Assembly (NCBI GenBank): GCA_934591705.1
Contig: CAKTPM010000010.1
Location: 1-57,452 of the forward strand
Length of the DNA: 57,452 bases
Origin: an uncultured Oscillospiraceae bacterium
GTDB lineage: Bacteria > Bacillota > Clostridia > Oscillospirales > Oscillospiraceae
Reading direction: 5' to 3'
The notes beneath the pieces are model-generated. The model saw only the letters and a list, made by a program, of their open reading frames with translations, was not told where the DNA came from and searched no databases. The translations under genes and the position numbers were made by a program. Shown piece after piece: positions 1-8,930 of this stretch (positions are counted from its first letter, which is position 1; each line of letters opens with the position of its first letter).

Positions 1-54
1 ACCTTCGAGGCCCGGAAAAAGAGCCGCGGCGGGAAAGCCGGCGGCGGCAAATAA
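1..54 (+). CDS. 3' end of a truncated gene, function unknown
   Basis: The first 54 bases read through in frame 1 to a TAA at 52-54 and give a 17-residue basic, glycine-rich tail (TFEARKKSRGGKAGGGK). The start and body lie outside the window. Such Lys/Gly/Arg tails occur on RNA-binding proteins and helicases, but this is too little to name a family. The strong hairpin just after the stop supports a real gene end here. Confidence 0.5.
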   Translation, partial: TFEARKKSRGGKAGGGK

Positions 55-64
55 AAAGCTTCTC

Positions 65-118
65 CCTCCGGCCCGCGGGGCGGCTAACCGCCGCCCGGCG
101 GGCCGGAGGTCCTCTTTC
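65..118 (+). terminator. Hairpin terminator after the truncated gene
   Basis: CCTCCGGCCCGC at 65-76 pairs with GCGGGCCGGAGG at 98-109, with further G/C pairing inside the loop. The following tract (TCCTCTTT) is only moderately T-rich. Confidence 0.6.
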
Positions 119-121
119 GGC

Positions 122-150
122 TTGACCTCTCCGCCGGGATATGGTACTCT
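122..150 (+). promoter_or_regulatory. Sigma-A promoter for the NSS symporter/BrnQ pair
   Basis: TTGACC (122-127), a 17-bp spacer, then TACTCT (145-150) preceded by TGG (extended -10). It lies about 70 bp upstream of the first gene. Confidence 0.6.
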
Positions 151-218
151 ATACGGGTGATATGCTGCCGTAGTGCGTCGTATCCAGCGAAAAAACGCAT
201 AATTTTAGGAGTGATGAT

Positions 219-1757
219 GTGAGCGCAAAAAAAACTGGCTTCGGCACGCAGACGGGCTTTGCCCTGGCCGCCGCCGGCTCGGCCATCGGTCTGGGCAACC
301 TGTGGGGCTTCCCCTATAAGGTCAGCGCCAACGGCGGCGCGGCCTACCTGTTCGTGTACATTATCTGCATCGTTCTGATCGGGGCCACCACCATGATGGC
401 TGAGTTCGCCATCGGCAAAAATGCCCATGCAAACACCCTGGGCGCTTTTCAGAAGGTGTCGCCCAAGCTGGGCTGGGCCGGGCTCATCGCTGTGCTTGTG
501 CCCCTTCTGATCCTCTGCTATTACATAGTTCTGGGGGGCTTTTCCCTGAAGTTCGCCCTCAACTCCTATGCCGGAAACGAGGGGATCTTTGCCTCCTTCG
601 CCGCCAACGCCGGGGATGTGATCCTCCACACCCTGCTCTTTACCGCTCTGGTGTGCCTGGTGGTGTCCCGGGGCGTCCACGGAGGCATTGAAAAGACCTC
701 CAAGATCCTGATGCCCGCGGTGTTCTTCTTCCTGATCGTCATCTCCATGGTCACCCTGTCCCTGGGGGAGGGCGTCCGGGAGGGCATCGCCTACTACCTG
801 CATCCGGACTTCTCCGCCCTGACGCCCACGGCCATCCTCTCGGCCATGGGCCAGGCCTTCTTCTCGCTGTCTCTGGGCTGCGGCGTGATGATCTCCTACG
901 GCTCCTATGCCGGGAGGGACTTTGATATCGCCAAGACCACCGTGGCCGTGTGTGTGATGGATGTGATCATCACCACCCTCATGGGCTTTGCCATCTTCCC
1001 GGCGGTGTTCCACTATGCCGCCGTTTCCGGCGTCAGCGCCGCGGAGCTGGGCCTGGGCAGCTTCGGGCTCCTTTTCACCACCCTGAGCACCGTGTTTGAG
1101 GATATCCCTGTCTTTGGCCGCACGGTGTCGCTGCTGTTCTTCTCCATGGCTGTTATCGCCGCCCTCACCTCCGCCATCTCCCTGCTGGAGGCCGCCACCC
1201 AGTACATCATCCAGCGGGGGAAGGTCTTCCGCTCCAAGGCGGCCCTGGCCGCCTCCGCCTTCTGCTTTGCGGCGGGGCTCCCGGTCATCTATTCCCTGGG
1301 CGCCTCCCTCAACGGACAGGAGGTCCTGACGGTCTTTGGCCGCAATGTCTTCGACTTCTTAGAGCTTATCACCAATACGCTGCTCATGCCCATCTGCGCC
1401 CTTTTGTCGTGCCTGGCCGCCTCTATGCTGCTGCGCCGCCGGGACCTGGGCGCCGGCCGGTATTTCACCTTCATGGTGCGCTGCATCACCCCGGCGCTGA
1501 TCGTGGTCATTGAGGCCGCCGGCATCTATGAGCTGGTGTTCCCCCGAGGGCAGTTCTCCGGCAGCGGCCTGGGCATCGTCCTGACGGCCCTGGGCATCGC
1601 GGCGGTGTGCGCGGCGGTGTACTTCGCCTTCCTGAAGAACGCCGACCCCGGCTGCAATGCCGATGAGTTCCGTATCGATGCCCTGGAGGCGGAAAAGAGA
1701 AGGGCCGGCCTCGCCCGGAGATGGAGCCGCCCGGAAAGTGAGGATCGCCATGAATAA
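219..1757 (+). CDS. Sodium-dependent transporter, NSS/SNF family
   Basis: A 512-residue integral membrane protein of the neurotransmitter:sodium symporter family, expected to import an amino acid or related compound with Na+. The family's N-terminal signature is clear: FALAAAGSAIGLGNLWGFPY at about residues 14-33 (unwound TM1, Na+/substrate site), followed by NGGAAYLFVYI and the MAEFAIGK stretch. About 12 hydrophobic segments follow, the usual length for bacterial members. It starts with GTG at 219, preceded by TAGGAG. Its 3' end overlaps the BrnQ gene by 8 bp, so the two are co-transcribed and translationally coupled. The pairing suggests amino-acid uptake; the substrate cannot be read from sequence. 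Confidence 0.92.
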   Translation: MSAKKTGFGTQTGFALAAAGSAIGLGNLWGFPYKVSANGGAAYLFVYIICIVLIGATTMMAEFAIGKNAHANTLGAFQKVSPKLGWAGLIAVLVPLLILCYYIVLGGFSLKFALNSYAGNEGIFASFAANAGDVILHTLLFTALVCLVVSRGVHGGIEKTSKILMPAVFFFLIVISMVTLSLGEGVREGIAYYLHPDFSALTPTAILSAMGQAFFSLSLGCGVMISYGSYAGRDFDIAKTTVAVCVMDVIITTLMGFAIFPAVFHYAAVSGVSAAELGLGSFGLLFTTLSTVFEDIPVFGRTVSLLFFSMAVIAALTSAISLLEAATQYIIQRGKVFRSKAALAASAFCFAAGLPVIYSLGASLNGQEVLTVFGRNVFDFLELITNTLLMPICALLSCLAASMLLRRRDLGAGRYFTFMVRCITPALIVVIEAAGIYELVFPRGQFSGSGLGIVLTALGIAAVCAAVYFAFLKNADPGCNADEFRIDALEAEKRRAGLARRWSRPESEDRHE

Positions 1758-3048
1758 GCCAAAAGCGGCCCATATGCTGACCATCGGCTTTGCGCTTTTC
1801 TCCATGTTTTTCGGCGCGGGCAATGTGATCTTCCCGCCCTTCCTGGGGCTGCAGTCCGGCACCAAGTGGATCGGCGGCTTTACCGCCTACTTCTTCGCGG
1901 ATGTGCTCCTGGCCCTCTTCGCCCTCTTTGCCCTCCTGCGGGAGGGCAGCAGCGAGCGGGTGCTGGACCGCATCGGCAAAAAGGCCGCCGCGGTGCTGAT
2001 GACCACCATCATCCTGTGCATCGGCCCCATGCTGGCCATTCCCCGGACGGCGGCCACCACCTATGAGATGGGCATCTCCATCCTGCTGCCCAAGCTCCCG
2101 GGATGGCTGTTCTCGGTGCTCTTCTTCGCCGTTATCCTGGCCCTGAGCATCAAGCAGTCCGCGGTGGTGGATGTCATCGGCAAGTTCCTCACCCCCATTC
2201 TGCTGGCGGGCCTTTTCGCCCTGATCATCGTAGGCGTCATCCACCCCCTGGGCGCCATCGACACGGCTCCCACGGCGGACAGCGTGGTGGTCACCGGCAT
2301 CCAGTCCGGCTACCAGACCATGGATGTGCTGGCGGCCCTGGTCTTTGGCGCCGTGCTCATCAAAAGCGCCCGGGACAAGGGGTATGAGGACAAGGGCGGG
2401 CGCATGAAGGTGCTGGTGGGCGCCGGCGTCATCGCAGGCCTGCTGCTGTTCTTGGTCTACTTCGGCCTGGCCTATCTGGGGGCCAGCTCCGCGGAGCGCT
2501 TCAGCGCCGAGATCAGCCGTGCCGAGCTGGTCATCGCCATCGTGCAGCTCCTTTTGGGCAAGCCGGGCCTCATCATCTTCACCGTGGTGGTGGCCTTCGC
2601 CTGCGTCACCACCGCCGTGGCCCTGGTGTGCTCCGTGGCGGATCACTTCGCCATGCTCTTCCGCGGCAAGATCTCCTACCAGACCTTCGTGATCCTCTTC
2701 TGCGTGTTCAGCGCCGTGGTTGCCAACCTGGGCCTTGATACCATCGTCTCCATCGCAGCCCCCATCCTGGGGCTGGTGTATCCGCCGGTGCTGGTGCTCA
2801 CGGCGGTGACGCTGCTGTTCCCCAAGCTCCCCAACAGCGTGTGCATCTCCGCGGTGGCGGGGGCGCTGTTCGTGAGCATCCTCTCCACCATCAGCTCCTT
2901 CGGCGTGAGCATGCCCTGGCTCAGCTACCTGCCTCTTTCCTCTGTGGATATGAACTGGCTGGTGCCGGCCATCGTCTGCGGCCTGGGCGGCTTCCTGTTC
3001 CGGCTTCCCTGGCTGGAGCGGGACAAGTTCGACGAGCCGGAGGAATGA
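1750..3048 (+). CDS. brnQ: Branched-chain amino acid:cation symporter, BrnQ/LIVCS family
   Basis: A 432-residue membrane carrier for Leu/Ile/Val uptake. The N-terminus MLTIGFALFSMFFGAGNVIF and the following PPFLG are the family hallmark, and about 12 hydrophobic segments follow. An upstream in-frame ATG at 1657 lies inside the preceding gene and lacks the family start; the ATG at 1750 gives the canonical N-terminus and overlaps the upstream stop by 8 bp. It ends 37 bp before a strong terminator. The window also holds a complete ABC-type branched-chain amino acid importer at 48-53 kb, so the cell has two routes for these substrates. Confidence 0.93.
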   Translation: MNKPKAAHMLTIGFALFSMFFGAGNVIFPPFLGLQSGTKWIGGFTAYFFADVLLALFALFALLREGSSERVLDRIGKKAAAVLMTTIILCIGPMLAIPRTAATTYEMGISILLPKLPGWLFSVLFFAVILALSIKQSAVVDVIGKFLTPILLAGLFALIIVGVIHPLGAIDTAPTADSVVVTGIQSGYQTMDVLAALVFGAVLIKSARDKGYEDKGGRMKVLVGAGVIAGLLLFLVYFGLAYLGASSAERFSAEISRAELVIAIVQLLLGKPGLIIFTVVVAFACVTTAVALVCSVADHFAMLFRGKISYQTFVILFCVFSAVVANLGLDTIVSIAAPILGLVYPPVLVLTAVTLLFPKLPNSVCISAVAGALFVSILSTISSFGVSMPWLSYLPLSSVDMNWLVPAIVCGLGGFLFRLPWLERDKFDEPEE

Positions 3049-3084
3049 CCCGCCGGGCTATAAACGGGCTATAAATGAGAAAAG

Positions 3085-3120
3085 AGCAGGCGTCCGACCT
3101 TTGTCGGACACCTGCTTTTT
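3085..3120 (+). terminator. Rho-independent terminator of the symporter operon
   Basis: AGCAGG-C-GTCCGAC pairs with GTCGGAC-A-CCTGCT around a CTTT loop and is followed by T6. Confidence 0.85.
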
Positions 3121-3251
3121 CCGCTGCCGCAGGGCCACACCCATGGCTCCCGCGGGGCTTTTATTTTCGGGAAAAGCCCGCCGCTTCCCGGGTGTACTCG
3201 GCGGCGCTCCGAGCCGCAGCGGAGGCAGGCCGCGGTATAGAGTGAAAGAGT

Positions 3252-3298
3252 GAAAAAGGAAGACCGCGTTTGCCCGCCCGGGCAAATGCGGTCTTCCT
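3252..3298 (-). terminator. Terminator of tRNA-Leu
   Basis: On the reverse strand GGAAGACCGC and GCGGTCTTCC form a long stem that also includes TTTGCCCG/CGGGCAAA pairing. It is followed by a T5 run, just past the 3' CCA of the tRNA. Confidence 0.8.
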
Positions 3299-3299
3299 C

Positions 3300-3386
3300 T
3301 GGTGCCGGTGACCGGACTCGAACCGGTACGCTGTCGCCAGCGGTGGATTTTGAGTCCACTACGTCTACCAATTCCATCACACCGGC
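3300..3386 (-). tRNA. tRNA-Leu (anticodon CAA)
   Basis: An 87-nt class II tRNA on the reverse strand. The acceptor arm GCCGGTG pairs with CACCGGC, then comes discriminator A and an encoded CCA (3300-3302). The anticodon stem GTGGA/TCCAC encloses the loop CTCAAAA, so the anticodon is CAA and the codon read is UUG. A long variable arm (GCTGGCGACAGC) and the T arm CCGGTTCGAGTCCGG confirm a leucine tRNA. It is a single-gene unit with its own near-consensus promoter and terminator. Confidence 0.95.
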
Positions 3387-3400
3387 AGGTGAACGCACTC

Positions 3401-3429
3401 ATTATAGCGGACCGGCAGGTGAATTTCAA
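3401..3429 (-). promoter_or_regulatory. Near-consensus sigma-A promoter of tRNA-Leu
   Basis: On the reverse strand TTGAAA (3424-3429), exactly 17 bp, then perfect TATAAT (3401-3406), about 15 bp upstream of the mature tRNA 5' end. This is strong, as expected for a stable RNA. Confidence 0.85.
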
Positions 3430-3477
3430 GTATTTTTTCCCGGGGATGAAAAAATGCTATCCAAGCCGGGCGCTTTG

Positions 3478-3486
3478 TGGTACAAT
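3478..3486 (+). promoter_or_regulatory. Extended -10 promoter for the lipoprotein/two-component operon
   Basis: TGG directly before TACAAT (3481-3486) forms an extended -10. No good -35 is visible. The first start codon is 46 bp downstream. Confidence 0.45.
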
Positions 3487-3531
3487 GAAAATGTATAGGT
3501 ATCTGCAAAACGGGAAGGAGGCGGCGGCAGT

Positions 3532-4827
3532 ATGAAAAAGCGAATATGGCTCCTGGCACTGTGGCTGTGCCTCTGCGGGGCCCTCTCGGGCTGCGGCTCC
3601 TTCCGCTCGGAGAGCGAGTTTTTCTCCCGTCCCGTCATCCCGGCGGAATACGAGGATCTCTCCCAGCAGCTGGAGGTGCTGCTCAATGACGGCTACTCCT
3701 ATGTGATGCCCGACGGCGGCAGCTACATCCAAGCCCTGCAGATGCGGGACTTAGACGGGGACGGAAAGGCCGAGGCCATGGCCTTCCTGCGGCGGGATGC
3801 GGATGAAGAGCCCCTGAAGATATTTGTGTTCAAGGACGAGGAGGGCACCTATCGGCGGCTTTGCATCATCGACAGCGCCGCCCAGGGGGTGGAGAGCGTA
3901 TACTACGAGGATCTCACCGGCGACGGGAAGCTGGAGCTGATCGTGGGCTGGGAGATGGGCGGCGGCAGAAAGACCGTGTCCGTGTACAATATCGGCCGGG
4001 ACTGCCTGACCCTGGTGGAGTGCGAATACACCCATTACACCGCCGCGGACATGGACCGGGACGGCCGCCCCAACCTGGTGGTGCTGCACAATGACCGGGA
4101 GGGCCAGCCCGTGGTGGAGATGTACGGCTGGCAGACCGACATCCTGACCCTTTCCTACCGGGGCATGCTCAGCAGCTCCATGAGCGAGATAAGCCGGGGG
4201 CAGCTGCTCTCGGGCTATTTCCGGGCGGATATGCCGGCGCTTTTCATCACCGGCATCACCGCGGACAACACCGCCCTGACGGATGTTCTGGTCTGGGATG
4301 AGCAGGAGGGCCTGCACAACCTGCTGCCGGATGAAAAAACCGGACGGACCGCCGTGGCCCTGCCCTATTACGGGCAGCTGCCGCAGGATATAAACGGCGA
4401 CAAGATCATTGAATTCCCGCGCTACCTGGGACAGTCGGCCAACAGTGCCGTGGCCTGGCTGCAATATGAGGCGAACGGCGCCGTGCAGGAGGTCCAGGAG
4501 ACCTACCACTGCCAGGATGACGGTTGGTATGTGAAGCTGCCTCAGAGCTGGTGGGGCCGGGTGAACGGCGACCACTTCCTCGACAGCCGGGAATCCCAGG
4601 TGACCCTGACCCTGGACGGCACGCCGGTGTGCTCCCTATTCACCATCGGCGGCGACGGCCGGGAAAACCGCGCCGTCATGGGCAACCGCTTCGTGGTCAA
4701 GCGGCAGACCGAGCAGGTGTTCTCCGCGGAGCTCTATGACCACGGCAGCGAAAACGGAATGGACGAGGATCTGCTGCGCCACAGCTTCTACCTCACGGAG
4801 GCCAGCTGGAGCGGCGGAACGGACTGA
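3532..4827 (+). CDS. Secreted lipoprotein with FG-GAP/VCBS-like repeats
   Basis: A 431-residue predicted lipoprotein. It has a short basic N-terminus, a hydrophobic stretch and the lipobox LSGC, with lipidated Cys21. The mature part carries Asp-rich calcium-type loops resembling FG-GAP/VCBS propeller blades (DLDGDGKAEAM near 65-75, DLTGDGKLELIVGW near 125-138, DMDRDGRPNLVVL near 166-178, and a later DINGDKIIEF). This suggests a beta-propeller outside the membrane. A strong AAGGAGG lies before the ATG. The response regulator starts 11 bp after its stop, so it is probably made with the downstream two-component system and may be an accessory sensor or target. The actual ligand is unknown. Confidence 0.75.
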   Translation: MKKRIWLLALWLCLCGALSGCGSFRSESEFFSRPVIPAEYEDLSQQLEVLLNDGYSYVMPDGGSYIQALQMRDLDGDGKAEAMAFLRRDADEEPLKIFVFKDEEGTYRRLCIIDSAAQGVESVYYEDLTGDGKLELIVGWEMGGGRKTVSVYNIGRDCLTLVECEYTHYTAADMDRDGRPNLVVLHNDREGQPVVEMYGWQTDILTLSYRGMLSSSMSEISRGQLLSGYFRADMPALFITGITADNTALTDVLVWDEQEGLHNLLPDEKTGRTAVALPYYGQLPQDINGDKIIEFPRYLGQSANSAVAWLQYEANGAVQEVQETYHCQDDGWYVKLPQSWWGRVNGDHFLDSRESQVTLTLDGTPVCSLFTIGGDGRENRAVMGNRFVVKRQTEQVFSAELYDHGSENGMDEDLLRHSFYLTEASWSGGTD

Positions 4828-4838
4828 GAGGAGCGGCT

Positions 4839-5528
4839 ATGAAAAAGGTATTGGTACTGGAGGATGAATCCAGCATCCGCAGCTTTATTGTGGTGAACCT
4901 GCGCCGGGCCGGCTATGAGGTGATCGAGGCCGAGAACGGCGAGCAGGCCCTGGAGAAGCTGGCCCAGAACCGGGATGTGTGCCTGGCGCTTCTGGATGTG
5001 ATGCTCCCGGGCATCGACGGCTTCGAGGTCTGCCGCCGCATCCGGGCCTCCGGCAGCCAGATCGGCATCATCATGCTCACCGCCCGCTCCCAGGAGACCG
5101 ACAAGGTCACGGGCCTGATGACCGGCGCCGACGACTATGTCACCAAGCCCTTCTCCCCGGCGGAGCTGCTGGCCCGGGCCTCGGCCCTCATCCGCCGCAG
5201 CGGCGGCGCCCAGGAGGAGCAGGATCCCGATGAGGTGCGCTCGGGCCCCTTTACGCTCAACGACCGCAGCCACACCCTGGAGAAGGACGGCCGCCGGGTG
5301 GCCCTGACCCAGGTGGAGTTCGCCATCATGAAGCTCTTCATGACCCATCCCGACAGCGCCGTGTCCCGGGAGGATGTGCTCCGGGAGGTCTGGGGCGCGG
5401 ACTACTACGGCGATGTGAAGATCGTGGATGTGAACATCCGCCGCCTGCGGATGAAGATCGAGGAGGATACCGCCGACCCCCAATATATCACCACCGTCCG
5501 GGGCGTGGGCTATAAGTGGGGCCGCTGA
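4839..5528 (+). CDS. OmpR/PhoB-family response regulator
   Basis: A 229-residue two-domain transcriptional regulator. The receiver domain (1-~120) has acidic residues ED at 8-9, phospho-acceptor Asp53 in LLDVMLPG, and Lys in the YVTKPF motif near 101-106. The C-terminal winged helix (~130-229) shows the OmpR pattern ending in TTVRGVGYKWGR. It sits between the lipoprotein and its cognate histidine kinase in one operon. The target genes cannot be inferred from sequence, but the linked lipoprotein suggests an envelope or nutrient signal. Confidence 0.93.
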   Translation: MKKVLVLEDESSIRSFIVVNLRRAGYEVIEAENGEQALEKLAQNRDVCLALLDVMLPGIDGFEVCRRIRASGSQIGIIMLTARSQETDKVTGLMTGADDYVTKPFSPAELLARASALIRRSGGAQEEQDPDEVRSGPFTLNDRSHTLEKDGRRVALTQVEFAIMKLFMTHPDSAVSREDVLREVWGADYYGDVKIVDVNIRRLRMKIEEDTADPQYITTVRGVGYKWGR

Positions 5529-5568
5529 GGACCCGAAAGAATACCCGAGAGAAAGGAGCTGAGCCACC

Positions 5569-7014
5569 GTGGACGAACCGCGCAAGGAGACCGGCCGCAG
5601 ACGGCGGGGCCTGAAATACCGCTGGATCATGGGCAGTCTTCTGCCGGTGATCGGCGCCCTTACGGTGATCGCGGTGCTCGTCTCCGTGGGCCTTTCCACC
5701 AATTACTACCAGAGCGCCCGGACCACCCTGCGGGAAAAGGTGGAAAACGGCGCGGACTACTTCAATAGCTATGTCATGTCCGGCTATGACAACTACCTGC
5801 GCAACGCCATGTATTTCGCCTCCGATTATGCCGACGCCGACCACATGGAGCTGCAGTTCCTGGACACCATGGGCATGGTGGAGGTCTCTACCCAGGGGGT
5901 CATGTCCGGCACCCATCCCAACACCCACGACATCGTGCAGGCCATCTCCTCCGGCGAGACCGGCCTCTACACAGGTAAAAGCGACACCGGGGAGCGCATC
6001 ATGGCGGTGAGCACCCTCCTGAAATACAATGGCCGGGTGGTGGGCATCATGCGGGGCGTGGCGGGCATCACCCTGCTGGATCAGCGCGTGGCGCTGACGG
6101 TGGTGGTCTGCGTCATCGTATGGCTGGCGGTGATGATCCTCATCACCCTCTCCAGTATGCTGTTTATCAACAGCGTGGTGGCCCCCATCGCCGCCGTCAG
6201 TGAGGCGGCCAAGGAGATCTCCGGCGGCAGCTACGGCGTGCAGATCACCAACCGCTACTCCGATGAGATGGGCGAGCTGGTGGATAACATCAACGACATG
6301 TCCGTGAAGATCGGGCAGAATGAAAAGCTCCAGTCGGAGTTCGTATCCTCCGTGAGCCACGAGCTGCGCACGCCCCTCACCGCCATCAACGGCTGGGGCG
6401 AGACCCTTCTGGCCACCGGGCCCGACGATCCGGAGACCTTCAAGCGGGGCCTGGGCATCATCGTCAAGGAGTCCGCCCGGCTGACCCAAATGGTGGAGGA
6501 GCTCCTGGACTTCTCCCGCATGAGCGACGGGCGCTTTACCCTGCAGCTGGAGCCCACGGACCTCCAGGCGGAGTTTGAAGACGCCATCTTTACCTACCAG
6601 GAGCTGTTCCGCAAGGACGGCATCACCCTGGAATACGAGCCCGAGGACTTAGAGCCCGTGGCTCTTTCGGCGGACCCCCAGCGGCTGAAGCAGGTATTCT
6701 GCAATGTGCTGGACAACGCCCGCAAGCACGGCGGCAGCGGCAAGCGCATCACCGCCGCCATGACCCGCAAGGGCCACCGCTTCATCATCACCATCCGGGA
6801 CTACGGCCCCGGCATCCCCAAGACGGAGCTGCCCCATGTGAAGGAGAAGTTCTACAAGGGCTCCTCCAAGGCCCGGGGCAACGGCATCGGCCTGGCGGTA
6901 TGCGATGAGATCATCCGCCTCCACGGCGGCACCTTCACCATCGGCAACGCCCGGGGCGGCGGCACCATTGTCACCATCCGCCTGCCCATCCATGAGGCGG
7001 AAAACAAAAATTAG
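5569..7014 (+). CDS. Membrane sensor histidine kinase (HAMP-HisKA-HATPase_c)
   Basis: A 481-residue kinase partner of the preceding response regulator. TM1 lies near 20-42, an extracytoplasmic sensor region near 45-170, TM2 near 173-200 and HAMP near 200-252. The phospho-acceptor His264 sits in SVSHELRTPLTA. The ATPase domain has the N box (NVLDNARKHG) and G1 box (DYGPGIP), and ends in the usual GGGTIVTIRLP. The start is GTG at 5569, with AAAGGAG 11 bp upstream. The extracellular part resembles a PAS/Cache-like domain in size, but its ligand is unknown. Confidence 0.92.
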   Translation: MDEPRKETGRRRRGLKYRWIMGSLLPVIGALTVIAVLVSVGLSTNYYQSARTTLREKVENGADYFNSYVMSGYDNYLRNAMYFASDYADADHMELQFLDTMGMVEVSTQGVMSGTHPNTHDIVQAISSGETGLYTGKSDTGERIMAVSTLLKYNGRVVGIMRGVAGITLLDQRVALTVVVCVIVWLAVMILITLSSMLFINSVVAPIAAVSEAAKEISGGSYGVQITNRYSDEMGELVDNINDMSVKIGQNEKLQSEFVSSVSHELRTPLTAINGWGETLLATGPDDPETFKRGLGIIVKESARLTQMVEELLDFSRMSDGRFTLQLEPTDLQAEFEDAIFTYQELFRKDGITLEYEPEDLEPVALSADPQRLKQVFCNVLDNARKHGGSGKRITAAMTRKGHRFIITIRDYGPGIPKTELPHVKEKFYKGSSKARGNGIGLAVCDEIIRLHGGTFTIGNARGGGTIVTIRLPIHEAENKN

Positions 7015-7022
7015 AACAACTG

Positions 7023-7051
7023 TTGCAATTTTAAGACACCCGTGCTATACT
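7023..7051 (+). promoter_or_regulatory. Sigma-A promoter for DUF1385-prmC
   Basis: TTGCAA (7023-7028), 17 bp, TATACT (7046-7051), starting just after the kinase stop codon. It separates the next genes from the two-component operon. Confidence 0.75.
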
Positions 7052-7070
7052 GGCAGGGAAAGGAAACACT

Positions 7071-8027
7071 ATGGAAAAGAAAGCAAAGGGCGCCTTCCGC
7101 ACCTCCATTGGCGGACAGGCGCTGATCGAAGGTATTTTAATGCGCGGCCCGGAGAAGGACAGCATCGTGGTGCGCTCCCCGGAGGGGCTGGTCATCAAGA
7201 CCTCGGAGCGCAAATTCATCAAGGACCGCTACCCCATATTAGGCGTGCCCGTGATCCGGGGCGCCGCCGCCTTTTTAAGCTCCATCGTCACCGGCGTCAA
7301 GGCGCTGATGTACTCGGCGGACTTCTTCCCCGAGGAGGAGGCCGAGCCCTCCAAATTCGACCGCTGGGTGGAAAAGCGCATCCCTGCCGAAAAGCTCCAA
7401 CCCCTGATCGTGGGGCTCACGGTGGTGTTCTCCCTGGGGATGTCTCTGGCGCTGTTTTTGCTGCTGCCCACCTTCCTGGCGGGCCTGGCGGATCCCTATA
7501 TCGACAGCGCGCTGGTCCACAACCTCATCGAGGGCGTGGTGAAGATCCTGATCTTCCTTGCCTACCTCATCCTCTGCTCCAAGCAGAAGGATGTCCGGCG
7601 GGTGTTCCAGTACCACGGCGCCGAGCACAAGACCATATTCTGCTATGAGGCGGGGCTGCCCCTGACGGTGGAAAACGCCCGCCTCCAGCCCAAGCACCAT
7701 CCCCGCTGCGGCACCAGCTTTCTCTTTGTGGTGATCGTGGTGTCCATCCTGGCCAGCACGCTGGTGTTCTCCTTCGTGGACAACTGGAAGCTCCTCTGGG
7801 TGCGCATCGCGGTTAAGCTCCTGATGCTCATCCCCCTGGTGGGCATCACCTATGAGTTCAACCGGGCTGTGGGCAGCCATGACAACAAGCTCACCCGCAT
7901 CCTCTCCGCCCCCGGCATGTGGATGCAGAATTTCACCACCTTCGAGCCGGATGACAGCATGCTGGAGGTGGCCATCGAGGCCCTGAAGCAGGTGCTGCCT
8001 GCGGAGGCGGGCAAGGATCAGTGGTAA
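7071..8027 (+). CDS. DUF1385 family membrane protein (YqhQ-like)
   Basis: A 318-residue conserved Firmicutes membrane protein of unknown biochemical function. The N-terminal SIGGQALIEGILMRGP and central YHGAEHKTIFCYEAG (a conserved His/Glu cluster that could bind metal) are typical of the family. Hydrophobic segments lie around 110-135, 155-175, 210-235 and 240-260. In many Clostridia it is followed by prmC and prfA; here prmC follows after 36 bp but prfA is absent. Its own promoter lies directly upstream. Confidence 0.88.
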   Translation: MEKKAKGAFRTSIGGQALIEGILMRGPEKDSIVVRSPEGLVIKTSERKFIKDRYPILGVPVIRGAAAFLSSIVTGVKALMYSADFFPEEEAEPSKFDRWVEKRIPAEKLQPLIVGLTVVFSLGMSLALFLLLPTFLAGLADPYIDSALVHNLIEGVVKILIFLAYLILCSKQKDVRRVFQYHGAEHKTIFCYEAGLPLTVENARLQPKHHPRCGTSFLFVVIVVSILASTLVFSFVDNWKLLWVRIAVKLLMLIPLVGITYEFNRAVGSHDNKLTRILSAPGMWMQNFTTFEPDDSMLEVAIEALKQVLPAEAGKDQW

Positions 8028-8063
8028 AGCCCGGACGGGGATCGTCCGGCGGCAGGAGGCAGC

Positions 8064-8930
8064 ATGGCCATCACCTATAACAATCTCTATATGGACATCC
8101 GCCAGCAGCTCAAGGGGGCAGACCTTCCCGGCGCCACCTTAGAGGCCCGGGAGCTGGTTTGCTACGGCGCGAGCAAGACCCGGGAGGAGCTGCAGCGGGA
8201 CGGCCGGCTCTATGTGCCCGAGGCCATCGAGCAGCGCATCCGGGGCCTGGTGGAGCAGCACCTGGCAGGGGAGCCGGTGGCCTATCTCATCGGCGAGTGG
8301 GAGTTCTACGGCCTGCCCCTGGACATCTCCCCGGAGGTGCTCATCCCCCGGCCGGACACCGAGGTGCTGGCGGAGGCCGCCATCGGCTATGTCCGCCAAA
8401 AGCCCGGCGCCCGGGTGCTGGATCTCTGCTCCGGCAGCGGCTGCGTGGGCCTGGCTATCGCCAGCCAATGCCCGGAGTGCCGGGTGGTGCTGGGGGATAT
8501 CTCCGAGGGGGCCCTGCGCATCTCCCGGCAGAATATCCGGCGCAACGGCCTTCTGGGCCGGGTGGTGCCCTACCAGATGGACGCCCTGGACAAGCCCCCC
8601 GCCCACATGGGGGAGTTTGACTGCCTGGTGTGCAATCCCCCCTACATCCCCGACGGGGACATTGCCGGGCTGGACGCCTCCGTGAAGGACTATGAGCCCC
8701 TGGGGGCCCTGCGGGGCGGGGCCGACGGCCTGGACTTTTACCGCAATATCTGCCGCCGCTGGCCGGATGTGCTGAAAACCGGCGGTCGGCTCCTCTTTGA
8801 GGTGGGCGTCGGCCAGGCGGACCAGGTGCTGCGGCTGATGCGGCAGGCGGGCTTCGGCGATATCGAGGTGCTGCCGGACCCGGCGGGCATCCCCCGGGTG
8901 GTGTACGGCACCCTCTGCGGCGAGATCTGA
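8064..8930 (+). CDS. prmC: Peptide chain release factor N5-glutamine methyltransferase
   Basis: A 288-residue SAM-dependent methyltransferase that methylates the GGQ glutamine of release factors RF1/RF2 and so promotes peptide release at stop codons. The SAM-binding motif DLCSGSGCVGLA is at 120-131 and the catalytic NPPY motif at 191-194. The N-terminal helical domain (1-~85) has the PVAYLIGEWEFYG release-factor contact segment. It is downstream of DUF1385, the usual neighbour. The partner prfA is not in this window. An RBS (GGCAGGAGGCAGC) precedes the ATG. Confidence 0.94.
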   Translation: MAITYNNLYMDIRQQLKGADLPGATLEARELVCYGASKTREELQRDGRLYVPEAIEQRIRGLVEQHLAGEPVAYLIGEWEFYGLPLDISPEVLIPRPDTEVLAEAAIGYVRQKPGARVLDLCSGSGCVGLAIASQCPECRVVLGDISEGALRISRQNIRRNGLLGRVVPYQMDALDKPPAHMGEFDCLVCNPPYIPDGDIAGLDASVKDYEPLGALRGGADGLDFYRNICRRWPDVLKTGGRLLFEVGVGQADQVLRLMRQAGFGDIEVLPDPAGIPRVVYGTLCGEI

